In this document: positions 1-5,692 of the stretch, piece after piece
Layout of the letters: each line of letters opens with the position of its first letter
Position numbering within the stretch: position 1 is the first letter of the stretch
Source: Candidatus Bathyarchaeota archaeon
Lineage (GTDB): Archaea > Thermoproteota > Bathyarchaeia > Bathyarchaeales > B26-1
Direction of reading: 5' to 3'
NCBI GenBank assembly: GCA_003662645.1
Contig: QMYL01000029.1
Location: 1-8,900 of the forward strand
Length of the DNA stretch: 8,900 bases
Made by a program: the position numbers and the translations under genes
Notes under the pieces: model-generated
The model's input: the letters and a program-made list of their open reading frames with translations, nothing else
Database searches by the model: none
Told to the model about the DNA's origin: nothing

Positions 1-682
1 CTCTGACGTCTCTAACTCTCTTGGCTATCAGGATCGAAAATGGGCCGACGCCGGCGAACATGTCCACCACAGTCTCACCAGCTCTGACCTGAGACGCAAC
101 TCTATTATGCTCATAGGAGAGCCTCGGCGAGAAGTAGACCTTCCTTGGGTCTAGGTGGTACACACAGCCATGCTCCCTATGGACGGTCTCGGTCTCACTT
201 GAGCCAGCTATAACCTCGAACTCCCTAACACGATGGACGCCGCTGACAGCTCCAACCTTCGCCAGAACCGTGCGTACTTGCCTGTGGGCTTCCAAGATGG
301 CCTCTCCAATAACCCTCTTATAATCGTTCAGTTCTGGGGGTATCTCAACGATGGCCACGTGGCCGATTATATCTATTGAACGTGGGAAGCTGGCGAGGAG
401 ATAGGGCGGTAACCTCTCCACAGCGATATCTATCGCTCTCCTCGGCTTCCTCACCCGCTCCTGGAACAGATACCTAACAACCTTGAACTCTGGAAGCCTC
501 CCGGAGAGGAAGCTGATCTGAGGCGGCGTCGGCTTCTCAGTTAGTGGTATATATAAGGAGTCCCCTTCGGATTGAACCTTCAGACTCTTATTTAGGAGTC
601 CCAGCTCATTCGCTACGCGTATCGCCTTCTCCCCAAGAAATTTCGGAACCTTAAGGGAGGGGGCCTCGATCAATCCTCTCAC
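1..682 (-). CDS. trm5: tRNA (guanine37-N1)-methyltransferase Trm5, C-terminus cut by window edge
   Basis: Transfers a methyl group from S-adenosylmethionine to N1 of G37, next to the anticodon, which prevents +1 frameshifting; cytoplasmic. The 227 visible residues have the archaeal Trm5 layout. A small N-terminal domain covers roughly residues 1-55. A tRNA-binding middle domain follows, with HVAIVEIPPEL near 108-118 and SGVHRVREFEV near 147-157. The class I methyltransferase fold then begins, with YFSPRLSYEHNRVA (183-196) and the SAM-binding VDMFAGVGPFSI (206-217). R151 and E191 sit where family knowledge places the catalytic Arg and general-base Glu. The missing part, about 100 residues, should carry the NPP(Y) motif. 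I chose the GTG at 682 because no ATG occurs between the upstream stop and the conserved region; no strong ribosome site precedes it, and ATT at 685 cannot be excluded. It follows the GDPD gene by 33 bases in the same direction, so is probably cotranscribed. The related wybutosine enzyme Taw2 is a less likely alternative. Confidence 0.9.
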   Translation of the reverse strand, partial: MRGLIEAPSLKVPKFLGEKAIRVANELGLLNKSLKVQSEGDSLYIPLTEKPTPPQISFLSGRLPEFKVVRYLFQERVRKPRRAIDIAVERLPPYLLASFPRSIDIIGHVAIVEIPPELNDYKRVIGEAILEAHRQVRTVLAKVGAVSGVHRVREFEVIAGSSETETVHREHGCVYHLDPRKVYFSPRLSYEHNRVASQVRAGETVVDMFAGVGPFSILIAKRVRDVR

Positions 683-715
683 AATAAACTTGGGGTCTCT
701 AAGGTTAGATAAGGG

Positions 716-1411
716 TTATGGGGTTCCCATAGACTTCAAGAGCCTTATCAGTATGTCCGGTCTGTTCGTTCCTATCGCATCAACACCGAGCTCCACCATA
801 CGCCTCATGTCATCGACTTGGTCGACGGTCCAGACCCCAAACATCAGACCTCTCTCATGAGCCTCCCTGATAAGCCCGGCATCAACGTTACGGTAGTTTA
901 TGTAGGCCCATCTAGCGTGAACTCCTATAACCCTCTTGAATACGTCCTCCTGAACCCTCGAGAATATGGCTCCAGTCGCAACTCTAGGATTTATCCGATA
1001 CACGTCAGCTAACAATCGATGGATGAAGGAGGTGATGACAACATCCTCCTCGGCGCTTCGTCTCTTGATGACTTCCATGACCGGCTTTAGGGCCTCCGGA
1101 ACCTTAAGTTCGATCTGGAGGATAACCTTACCCTGGGTTAGGTCTAGGATCTCACCGAGAGTTGGTATGTGCTCCCCCTTACCGGCATCCAAGTTCTTGA
1201 TCTCATTTAGGGTTAGATCCCTAACATAACCATGTCCATCCGTTGTTCGGTCAACGGTTTCGTCGTGGATCACGACAGGGAAGCCATCCTTACTCACACG
1301 GATGTCGATCTCAACCTCATCCACGCCTAGGAGGATCGCCCTCCTAACCGAGCGAAGCGTATTCTCTGGTTCAAGCCCGGCAGCCCCGCGGTGGCCAATA
1401 ACCCTAACCAT
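716..1411 (-). CDS. Glycerophosphodiester phosphodiesterase (GDPD family)
   Basis: Hydrolyses glycerophosphodiesters, the deacylated head groups of phospholipids, to glycerol phosphate and an alcohol; probably cytosolic, as no signal peptide is seen. The 231-aa protein is a typical GDPD TIM barrel. It has HRGA (H7, R8), PENT (E16, N17), the metal-binding EID (E34, D36), HDE with the second catalytic His (H49), an ELK motif in the barrel, and the C-terminal VWTVDQ and GVDAIGTNRPD signatures. The ATG at 1411 is chosen because the conserved core (VRVIGHRGA) begins right after it and GGAGGT lies 11 bases upstream. The frame stays open upstream to 1480 but that extension is not family-like. The start overlaps the stop of the upstream kinase gene by 8 bases (ATGGTTAG), implying translational coupling. 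In archaea the product could be glycerol-1-phosphate or glycerol-3-phosphate; the sequence does not say which. Confidence 0.92.
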   Translation of the reverse strand: MVRVIGHRGAAGLEPENTLRSVRRAILLGVDEVEIDIRVSKDGFPVVIHDETVDRTTDGHGYVRDLTLNEIKNLDAGKGEHIPTLGEILDLTQGKVILQIELKVPEALKPVMEVIKRRSAEEDVVITSFIHRLLADVYRINPRVATGAIFSRVQEDVFKRVIGVHARWAYINYRNVDAGLIREAHERGLMFGVWTVDQVDDMRRMVELGVDAIGTNRPDILIRLLKSMGTP

Positions 1412-2426
1412 CAGAACCGGAGACCTCCATCCTAATCCTCCCAAGCACATCGGGGGACTGCTCCCTGAGTATTCCATCAACTCTCTCCCTAGTCACACCC
1501 GCCGTCGTTCCAACCATGCTGACACAGGCGGCTCCAGCAGCCTCACCCTGCAGGAGGACCTGGACCAAATTATCGCCCGATATTCCGAGGAGAGGGATGC
1601 CACCTCGGACTCCCCTCAGACCTATCAATCCATATATTACGCCCGCGCAAAAGGCATCCCCAGCACCAGTTGGATCTACGGCTTTAACCTTAAAGGCTGG
1701 CATCTCGAGTATGGCGTCTTCAGTTCTGGCTATCAACCCCTTATCACCCATGGTTATCAGCGCCAGCTTCGCACCCTCCCTCAATAGCCTTCCAGCGGCC
1801 TCAACCGGTTCGCTCTCACCTGTTATCATCTCAGCCTCGGTGTTGTTGCAGTGGAATATGTCGGTCCACCTTAGGGCTGGTATGAATATGTCCCACCCCC
1901 GCTTGTATGGTGTAACCGGGTCTAAGAAGGTTAGGCAACCCAGCCCCTTAGCTTCCTTCAACACCTCGGGAAGCCTCTCGTCAAACTCACCTAGGAATCC
2001 GGAGCCCCCAACATAGAATATCAACGGCCTCTCCTCATCCAGAACTCCCTTCACATGCTCCACGCTGAGGTACCAGTTCGCCCCAACGTCGACGTGGAAC
2101 CTTCGATCCTCACCCTTAACCACGAGAATCAGATCCTTTGAGGTTCCGACATCTTTGATCTTTTGGAGGCGGCATACAACGCCGTGCTCCTTCAGGAAGT
2201 TCTCTATGAAGTCCCCAAAGATATCCTCCCCTATTGCCCCGATGGAGCTGACCTCCCCCCGCTTCAGACCCAGCTTCAGAAGGTCTACCGAGACGTTCGC
2301 CGCATGCCCACCTATGTGGAGTATTATGCCGAGCTCTGTGAAGGTGAGCTCTCCCGGCTCGGAGACCTTTGGAAGTCCAGCCGCTATGAGGTCTGCGACG
2401 ATTATCCCCGCACAGGTCACGAGCAT
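1404..2426 (-). CDS. PfkB/ribokinase-family carbohydrate kinase
   Basis: ATP-dependent phosphorylation of a sugar or sugar-like alcohol; cytosolic. The 340-aa length is slightly above the usual 290-330 for the family. Visible signatures are the N-terminal substrate-binding motif IGGHAANVSVDLLKLG (38-53, the GGxxxN element), a central NNTEAE (194-199, the NxxE metal/phosphate element), ALITMGDKG (222-230), and the C-terminal PfkB signature DPTGAGDAFCAG (251-262) with the anion hole and catalytic base D257. The specific substrate cannot be assigned: ribokinase, fructokinase, nucleoside kinase and heptose kinase relatives all share these motifs. The ATG at 2426 overlaps the epimerase stop by 10 bases and is preceded by AAGGAAGGAG with an 8-base spacer, which supports this start. 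An unusual feature is a loop rich in Gly and Arg near residues 268-285, between the catalytic motif and the last helices. The gene is second in a four-gene operon. Confidence 0.92.
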   Translation of the reverse strand: MLVTCAGIIVADLIAAGLPKVSEPGELTFTELGIILHIGGHAANVSVDLLKLGLKRGEVSSIGAIGEDIFGDFIENFLKEHGVVCRLQKIKDVGTSKDLILVVKGEDRRFHVDVGANWYLSVEHVKGVLDEERPLIFYVGGSGFLGEFDERLPEVLKEAKGLGCLTFLDPVTPYKRGWDIFIPALRWTDIFHCNNTEAEMITGESEPVEAAGRLLREGAKLALITMGDKGLIARTEDAILEMPAFKVKAVDPTGAGDAFCAGVIYGLIGLRGVRGGIPLLGISGDNLVQVLLQGEAAGAACVSMVGTTAGVTRERVDGILREQSPDVLGRIRMEVSGSDG

Positions 2427-3340
2427 CTCTGCTGCTCCTTCCTTGAGTACTCTTTTATGAGTAGGGAGACTCCCGTTTCTAGGTCTATCTTCGCCTTGAA
2501 GCCTAGAACCCTCTCAGCCTTCGTTGTGTCGGCCAGCGTGTGATATACGTAGTTCTTTATCGGGTTCGGTTTGTAGATGGGCTTTATATCCTTACCCAGC
2601 TTCCTATTCAAGAGTTCTACAACCTGGTTGAAGGTGTGGGCGACGCCCGTTCCCACGTTAAATATCTCGCATTCAAATTCTTTTTCCATTGCGAGGATTA
2701 GGGCGTCCACAACGTCGCTGACGTATGTAAAGTCCCTAGTTTGGGTTCCGTCACCGAATATGACGGGCGGTTCATCCTTCATCATAAGCCAGAGGAACTG
2801 GGAGATTATGTTCGCGTATCTCCCCTTATACTCCTCCTTCGGTCCGTATATGCTGAAGAACCTTAAACCGACAGACTTGACGCCGTGTAAGGTGTTGTAG
2901 AGCTTAGCCAGCCTCTCGATCGCATACCTGCACTCCGTGTAGTAGTCTGTTACGTATATGGGCATATCCTCGCGGTATGGAACCTTATTTCCATTGTAGA
3001 TGCTACTACTGCTCGCGTAGATGACTTTGCACTTCCTCTTCTTGGCATACTCAAGGATCGTTATGGCGTCATTTATCGCCTCGCCGACGAGCATGGGGTT
3101 CTCCTTATACATGGGCGAGGATGACGGTATCCCGAGATGGAAGATCACGTCAAACTCCAAGCCGGATGTGTGCAGGTGGTTGTAAGGCTTATTGTAGAAC
3201 TTAACATCAAGCCCCTCAATATTCTTCAAGTTACCAGAACTCAGGTTGTCATAGACCGTAACATCATAACCCTCCTCAATAAGCCTCTCAACGAGGTTAC
3301 TCCCAATAAAACCGCAACCACCCGTAACCAAGACCTTCAA
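2417..3340 (-). CDS. Extended-SDR NAD-dependent epimerase/dehydratase (nucleotide-sugar type) with YxxxR
   Basis: Member of the GalE-like extended short-chain dehydrogenase/reductases, which epimerise or dehydrate nucleotide sugars using bound NAD. Numbered from the TTG at 3340 (307 aa), it shows KVLVTGGCGFIGSN (2-15, the GxxGxxG nucleotide loop), an acidic residue in VTVYDNLSSG (near D31) that favours NAD over NADP, the catalytic Ser region ASSSSIYN (109-116), RFFSIYGP (160-167), and GDGTQTRDFTYVSDV (196-210). The catalytic motif reads YYTECRYA, so the usual YxxxK Lys is Arg (Y134, R138; codon AGG). I chose the TTG at 3340 because GGAGG lies 8 bases upstream and the Rossmann strand starts at once, as in relatives. 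ATG at 3355 and TTG at 3361 are alternatives, the latter with its own GAGGAG. It is the promoter-proximal gene of the operon and overlaps the kinase gene downstream. The exact sugar nucleotide is unknown. Confidence 0.88.
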   Translation of the reverse strand: MKVLVTGGCGFIGSNLVERLIEEGYDVTVYDNLSSGNLKNIEGLDVKFYNKPYNHLHTSGLEFDVIFHLGIPSSSPMYKENPMLVGEAINDAITILEYAKKRKCKVIYASSSSIYNGNKVPYREDMPIYVTDYYTECRYAIERLAKLYNTLHGVKSVGLRFFSIYGPKEEYKGRYANIISQFLWLMMKDEPPVIFGDGTQTRDFTYVSDVVDALILAMEKEFECEIFNVGTGVAHTFNQVVELLNRKLGKDIKPIYKPNPIKNYVYHTLADTTKAERVLGFKAKIDLETGVSLLIKEYSRKEQQRCS

Positions 3341-3348
3341 CCAGCCAC

Positions 3349-3353
3349 CCTCC
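3349..3353 (-). promoter_or_regulatory. Ribosome binding site deciding the TTG start of the epimerase gene
   Basis: GGAGG followed by an 8-base spacer and TTG at 3340. Using this start puts the Rossmann beta strand directly at the N-terminus. A second purine block, GAGGAG near 3372-3377, could serve the TTG at 3361, so the start remains slightly uncertain. Confidence 0.5.
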
Positions 3354-3394
3354 ATAACCAAACCAGGGCACTCCTCAATATTTCCCCCTCAAAA

Positions 3395-3410
3395 TAATAA
3401 AAGCTTTTAC
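3395..3410 (-). promoter_or_regulatory. TATA/BRE-like promoter for the epimerase-kinase-GDPD-trm5 operon
   Basis: On the minus strand, a purine-rich GTAAAAG element (BRE-like, 3404-3410) leads into CTTTTATTA (3395-3403). With the usual archaeal spacing of about 25 bases, transcription would begin near 3373, leaving a short leader before the candidate starts at 3361, 3355 and 3340. The core AAAAGCTTTT is palindromic. This is pattern recognition only, with no transcript evidence. Confidence 0.45.
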
Positions 3411-3440
3411 CAAGAAATAAATGCTGTAACAATCTTCACT

Positions 3441-3457
3441 AAAGAAACCCTTTAATC
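3441..3457 (+). promoter_or_regulatory. Putative TATA/BRE element of the tRNA-Arg gene
   Basis: AAAGAAACC followed by CTTTAATC, centred about 27 bases before the mature tRNA 5' end. The position fits an archaeal tRNA promoter, but the TATA match is imperfect. Confidence 0.35.
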
Positions 3458-3480
3458 CTAGGTTTACACCATTTCCCTTT

Positions 3481-3559
3481 GGACCCGTAGCCTAGCCTGG
3501 ATTAGGGCGTCGGCCTTCGGAGCCGGAGGTCCCCGGTTCAAATCCGGGCGGGTCCACCA
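3481..3559 (+). tRNA. tRNA-Arg (anticodon UCG), CCA encoded, no intron
   Basis: The cloverleaf folds completely by eye. The acceptor stem is GGACCCG/CGGGTCC. The D arm is GCCT/GGGC with one T-G pair and an 11-base loop. The anticodon stem is TCGGC/GCCGG around loop CTTCGGA (anticodon TCG, reading CGA and probably other CGN codons). The variable loop is AGGTC. The T arm is CCCGG/CCGGG with loop TTCAAAT, and the discriminator base is A. The mature body is 76 bases (3481-3556) and CCA is encoded at 3557-3559. There is no canonical 37/38 intron. G37 follows the anticodon, making this tRNA a potential substrate for the Trm5 enzyme encoded at the left of the window. Confidence 0.95.
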
Positions 3560-3592
3560 AAGATTCTTGAGGCCTCGACTGAGAGAAGGCAT

Positions 3593-3604
3593 CATTTTAT
3601 ATTC
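3593..3604 (+). promoter_or_regulatory. TATA-like box in the gap after the tRNA
   Basis: CATTTTATATTC, an A/T-rich island centred near 3599. Standard spacing places a start site near 3624, just before a strong GTGAGG ribosome site (3627-3632) and the ATG at 3638. The T run could alternatively serve as the tRNA terminator; the sequence cannot separate the two. Confidence 0.3.
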
Positions 3605-3637
3605 TGTTATAGGCGTTTGGTGGAGGGTGAGGTATAG

Positions 3638-3718
3638 ATGGAGCGTCAGCCTTGGATTGATGTGGCCAGCTATTCGTTACACAGCCTCAGCTTTCGGTCG
3701 CTCATCAGTCAGCTCTAA
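3638..3718 (+). CDS. Possible 26-aa small protein of unknown function
   Basis: A short ORF starts with ATG immediately after an in-frame TAG and ends with TAA. GTGAGG ends 5 bases before the ATG, and a TATA-like box lies about 39 bases upstream at the right distance for a short leader. The peptide begins MERQPWIDVASYS and ends in a Ser/Leu-rich tail (SLSFRSLISQL). It resembles no family I recognise. The stop overlaps the ATG of a second 15-codon ORF (TAATG, 3716-3720), as in translationally coupled gene pairs. At this length an ORF arises easily by chance; the expression signals are the only support. It could be a leader peptide, the remnant of a longer gene, or noise. Confidence 0.25.
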   Translation: MERQPWIDVASYSLHSLSFRSLISQL

Positions 3719-3765
3719 TGGGTGGAGGGTTAAAGGCTCCGGACTGGGGTGACCCGCCGGAATAG
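3718..3765 (+). CDS. Possible 15-aa ORF coupled to the preceding small ORF
   Basis: ATG within TAATG at the end of the 26-codon ORF, encoding MGGGLKAPDWGDPPE and a TAG stop. No ribosome site of its own is seen, so translation would depend on coupling. It overlaps a small inverted repeat (3738-3761). It may be the continuation of the upstream reading frame after a frameshift in a decayed gene. Very weak evidence. Confidence 0.12.
   Translation: MGGGLKAPDWGDPPE
3738..3761 (+). repeat. Small interrupted hairpin
   Basis: TCCGG (3738-3742) pairs with CCGGA (3757-3761). An inner GGG (3747-3749) pairs with CCC (3753-3755) around a TGA loop, with an asymmetric internal loop between the two stems. 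No T run follows, so it is not an obvious terminator. It could be a structural element of a small RNA or a chance fold. Confidence 0.3.
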
Positions 3766-3781
3766 CATGATGTATCCGTAT

Positions 3782-3797
3782 AGAAAGCTTATTTATA
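3782..3797 (+). promoter_or_regulatory. TATA/BRE promoter of the membrane-transport operon
   Basis: AGAAAGC (BRE-like) directly followed by TTATTTATA. This is one of the best archaeal promoter matches in the window. A start site near 3819 is expected, leaving a leader of about 48 bases to the ATG at 3867. It argues against the in-frame TTG at 3813, which would lie upstream of the transcript start. Confidence 0.6.
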
Positions 3798-3866
3798 CTC
3801 CTGGATGTATTTTTGTTGAGGTTACCCGGTCTCCCAGTAGAGTGGTTGAGGTTTCAGGTGGTCTCG

Positions 3867-4430
3867 ATGGGTCAGAGGTCGATCGGCGACGAGTTAAGGG
3901 ATAGACTTCCAAGAATAGTCGTAAACTTGATAACCGCTCTGCTCTTCTGGTTTGTCAGTATGGTGGCTCCACGCTTCGTTGTGGGGATGAGTGTGCCAGG
4001 CGTGAATATACCACCATACAACGATGCGAGCTGGCTCATATGGGCAACCTCAACCTTGATGGGCCTGATCTTCCTGATCAAGGCGTTATCGGATATAATA
4101 GTCCTCGTTGATTTGGGAACCGAGATAACCCTCAGAAGGCTCGGCATAGAGGAGAGCCGACCCTTAAAGAGGGTTGCGAGGGATATAGTCTACATTTTAC
4201 TGACGATCCTCATCGCGGCTGCGGCTATGCCCTTCGCATCGTCTGTCCCCCAATTCGGGAGTATACTCTCAACCATAATCAGCGTGATCGCTTTGGGGAT
4301 ATTCCTCCTCCTCATATATGACATCGGGAGGATACTCTACAGGGTTTTGGAGGATAAAACGAGGGTCTTCGCGAATTGGCTTGCGAGTTTCGCCGAGAAG
4401 GTTGGTGAGGTCGAAGAGGATGACGAGTGA
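3867..4430 (+). CDS. Four-helix membrane protein of unknown family
   Basis: A 187-aa protein that I do not assign to a known family. A charged N-terminus (MGQRSIGDELRDRLPR) is followed by four hydrophobic segments near residues 17-40, 54-82, 104-127 and 128-152. Between segments two and three lies a charged cytoplasmic-type loop (EITLRRLGIEESRPLKR). The tail after residue 153 is amphipathic and ends in an acidic cluster (EVEEDDE). There is no signal-peptide cleavage site, Cys motif or catalytic motif. I chose the ATG at 3867 because AGGTGG sits just upstream and the predicted transcript start (near 3819) excludes the TTG at 3813. It is the first gene of a four-gene operon and its last 11 bases overlap the permease start, so the two are probably coupled. 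A regulatory or accessory subunit for the neighbouring transporters is an inference from position only. Confidence 0.8.
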   Translation: MGQRSIGDELRDRLPRIVVNLITALLFWFVSMVAPRFVVGMSVPGVNIPPYNDASWLIWATSTLMGLIFLIKALSDIIVLVDLGTEITLRRLGIEESRPLKRVARDIVYILLTILIAAAAMPFASSVPQFGSILSTIISVIALGIFLLLIYDIGRILYRVLEDKTRVFANWLASFAEKVGEVEEDDE

Positions 4431-5691
4431 ATCCGGCATATTCGTCATAATCTACCTACTCACACTTCTACTGGTTGCAACCGAGATGGTCCCAATGTCG
4501 GTCGCAGCCCTCATAGGGGCCTTGCTCACAATCTGGTTTGGGTTGAGCTATAACATATTTTCCTACAACGATATGGCCAGCCTAATAGACCTAAAGGTGA
4601 TCGGCCTACTCCTAGGAACCATGATAGTCCTCGAAGTAACCTATAGAAGCGGAATATTCCACTTGATAGCGCTCTACACGATAAAGCTCTCTAGAGGCGA
4701 CCCAAGGCTGCTCTTCGCCATCACAAGCTTCACCGCAGCCGGGGTCTCGATGCTACTCAGCGACTCAACGGCCCTCCTTATGATGGCGGCAGCCGTAATC
4801 ACGATCAGCAGGGTGATGGAGTATGACCCCACACCGTACTTCATCTCAGCCGCTATAATGATAAACCTTGGAGGGACCAGCACACTCATAGGCTCCGTAA
4901 GTAACATGATAATCGGCGTGGAGTCCGGGTTGGGCTTCACAGAGTTCATCAAGTACCTCACACCCTGCGAGTTCGCCCTATGGGTCCTAACCCTACTAAC
5001 CCTATACTTCCTCTATAGGCCGAGATTGGGTGAGAAGAAGCCCGTACCAGAGTTTAACCCGTGGGAGAATGTAAGGGATATGAGGTTCTTCACCTATTCA
5101 GCCCTACTCCTAGTGATCTTCATAGGACTATTCTTAATCCATGAGAGCTTGAATATCGGACCTGAGGTTATAGCGTTGGGCTGCGCGGTCCTAGCCCTAG
5201 CCGTCAGCGGAATAGACCCATCAGAGGTCTTCAGAAGCCTAGACTGGGAGACCATATTCTTCCTCTCCGGCTTCTTCTTTATTGTCGGAGGCTTGGAGGA
5301 GACAGGTCTCCTTCTCCAGCTCTCTCAGGGAATATTTAACATAGCTGGGGGTAACATCCTCTTGGCGGTGGTCCTTACACTATGGCTGAGCGGTTTGGTC
5401 AGCGCGATAGTTAGCAATATAGCGGTAGCGCTCACATTTGTCCCGGTTATAAAGGGCGTACATAGCTTCAACCCTGTAGCCTTATGGTCCGCCCTCGTAT
5501 TGGGAACGAACCTCGGTGGAGCGGCAACCCCGATGAGCGGGATAGTCTGCGTTATGGCTTTAAACGCCCTAAAGAGGGAGGGGGTGGATGTGAGCTTCGC
5601 CGACTTCACCAAGGTTGGAGGTTTAACAACTCTTGTGCAGCTGGGATTCTCAACTTTATACGTGATCTTGAGGTTTGGATTGGTGGGTTAG
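4420..5691 (+). CDS. Ion-transporter superfamily permease (ArsB/NhaD/SLC13-like)
   Basis: A 423-aa polytopic membrane protein with about 11 hydrophobic helices and the two-repeat plan of the ArsB/NhaD/CitM/DASS superfamily, which moves arsenite, Na+/H+, or organic and inorganic anions. Repeat one has LLSDSTALLMMA (near 112-123), NLGGTSTLIGSVSNMIIG (149-166) and a following GLGFTEFIKYLTP. Repeat two has SAIVSNIAVALTF (328-340) and LGTNLGGAATPMSG (361-374), then VSFADFTKVGG. The usual GDPPN of the first re-entrant hairpin is GSVSN, and the second hairpin lacks the usual Asn, so the substrate is probably not that of standard arsenite or NhaD carriers. The start is the ATG at 4420 with GTGAGG 9 bases upstream; the frame is open to 4318, but that part overlaps the preceding gene and is Arg-rich, not membrane-like. 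It is second in the operon, 1 base before the next gene. Confidence 0.85.
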   Translation: MTSESGIFVIIYLLTLLLVATEMVPMSVAALIGALLTIWFGLSYNIFSYNDMASLIDLKVIGLLLGTMIVLEVTYRSGIFHLIALYTIKLSRGDPRLLFAITSFTAAGVSMLLSDSTALLMMAAAVITISRVMEYDPTPYFISAAIMINLGGTSTLIGSVSNMIIGVESGLGFTEFIKYLTPCEFALWVLTLLTLYFLYRPRLGEKKPVPEFNPWENVRDMRFFTYSALLLVIFIGLFLIHESLNIGPEVIALGCAVLALAVSGIDPSEVFRSLDWETIFFLSGFFFIVGGLEETGLLLQLSQGIFNIAGGNILLAVVLTLWLSGLVSAIVSNIAVALTFVPVIKGVHSFNPVALWSALVLGTNLGGAATPMSGIVCVMALNALKREGVDVSFADFTKVGGLTTLVQLGFSTLYVILRFGLVG

Positions 5692-5692
5692 G

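Larger units (their letters stand above)
3560..3866. other. Intergenic gap of 307 bases without a conventional gene
   Basis: This stretch lies between the tRNA and the four-helix membrane protein gene. It contains the TATA-like box at 3593-3604, the two tiny ORFs, two copies of GGTGGAGGGT (3619-3628 and 3721-3730), the hairpin at 3738-3761, and the promoter of the downstream operon at 3782-3797. A 61-codon frame from 3567 shows no family resemblance and is probably random. On the minus strand, C/D-box-like elements occur (3641-3715), described as a finding. No further tRNA or repeat array is visible. Confidence 0.6.

Noticed and set aside
1302..1787. Plus-strand 161-codon frame opposite the GDPD/kinase junction
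   Set aside because: Spans two well-supported minus-strand genes and shows no domain or ribosome site.
1516..2016. Long plus-strand open frame opposite the PfkB kinase gene
   Set aside because: It is antisense to a clear kinase with intact motifs, has no family resemblance, and is Ser/Pro/Ala-rich as expected of a complementary-frame artefact.
3481..3559. Intron or split-tRNA structure in the tRNA
   Set aside because: All four arms pair with normal loop sizes and a seven-base anticodon loop, so no intron is needed.
3567..3752. 61-codon plus-strand frame after the tRNA
   Set aside because: Trp/Arg/Ser-rich with no family match and no ribosome site; it conflicts with the better-signalled small ORF at 3638.
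3813..3866. TTG start for the four-helix protein
   Set aside because: It lies upstream of the transcript start predicted from the TATA box at 3789-3797, while the ATG at 3867 has its own AGGTGG.
4318..4419. N-terminal extension of the permease
   Set aside because: The extra residues are Arg/Ser-rich, lie inside the preceding gene, and the ATG at 4420 has a proper ribosome site.
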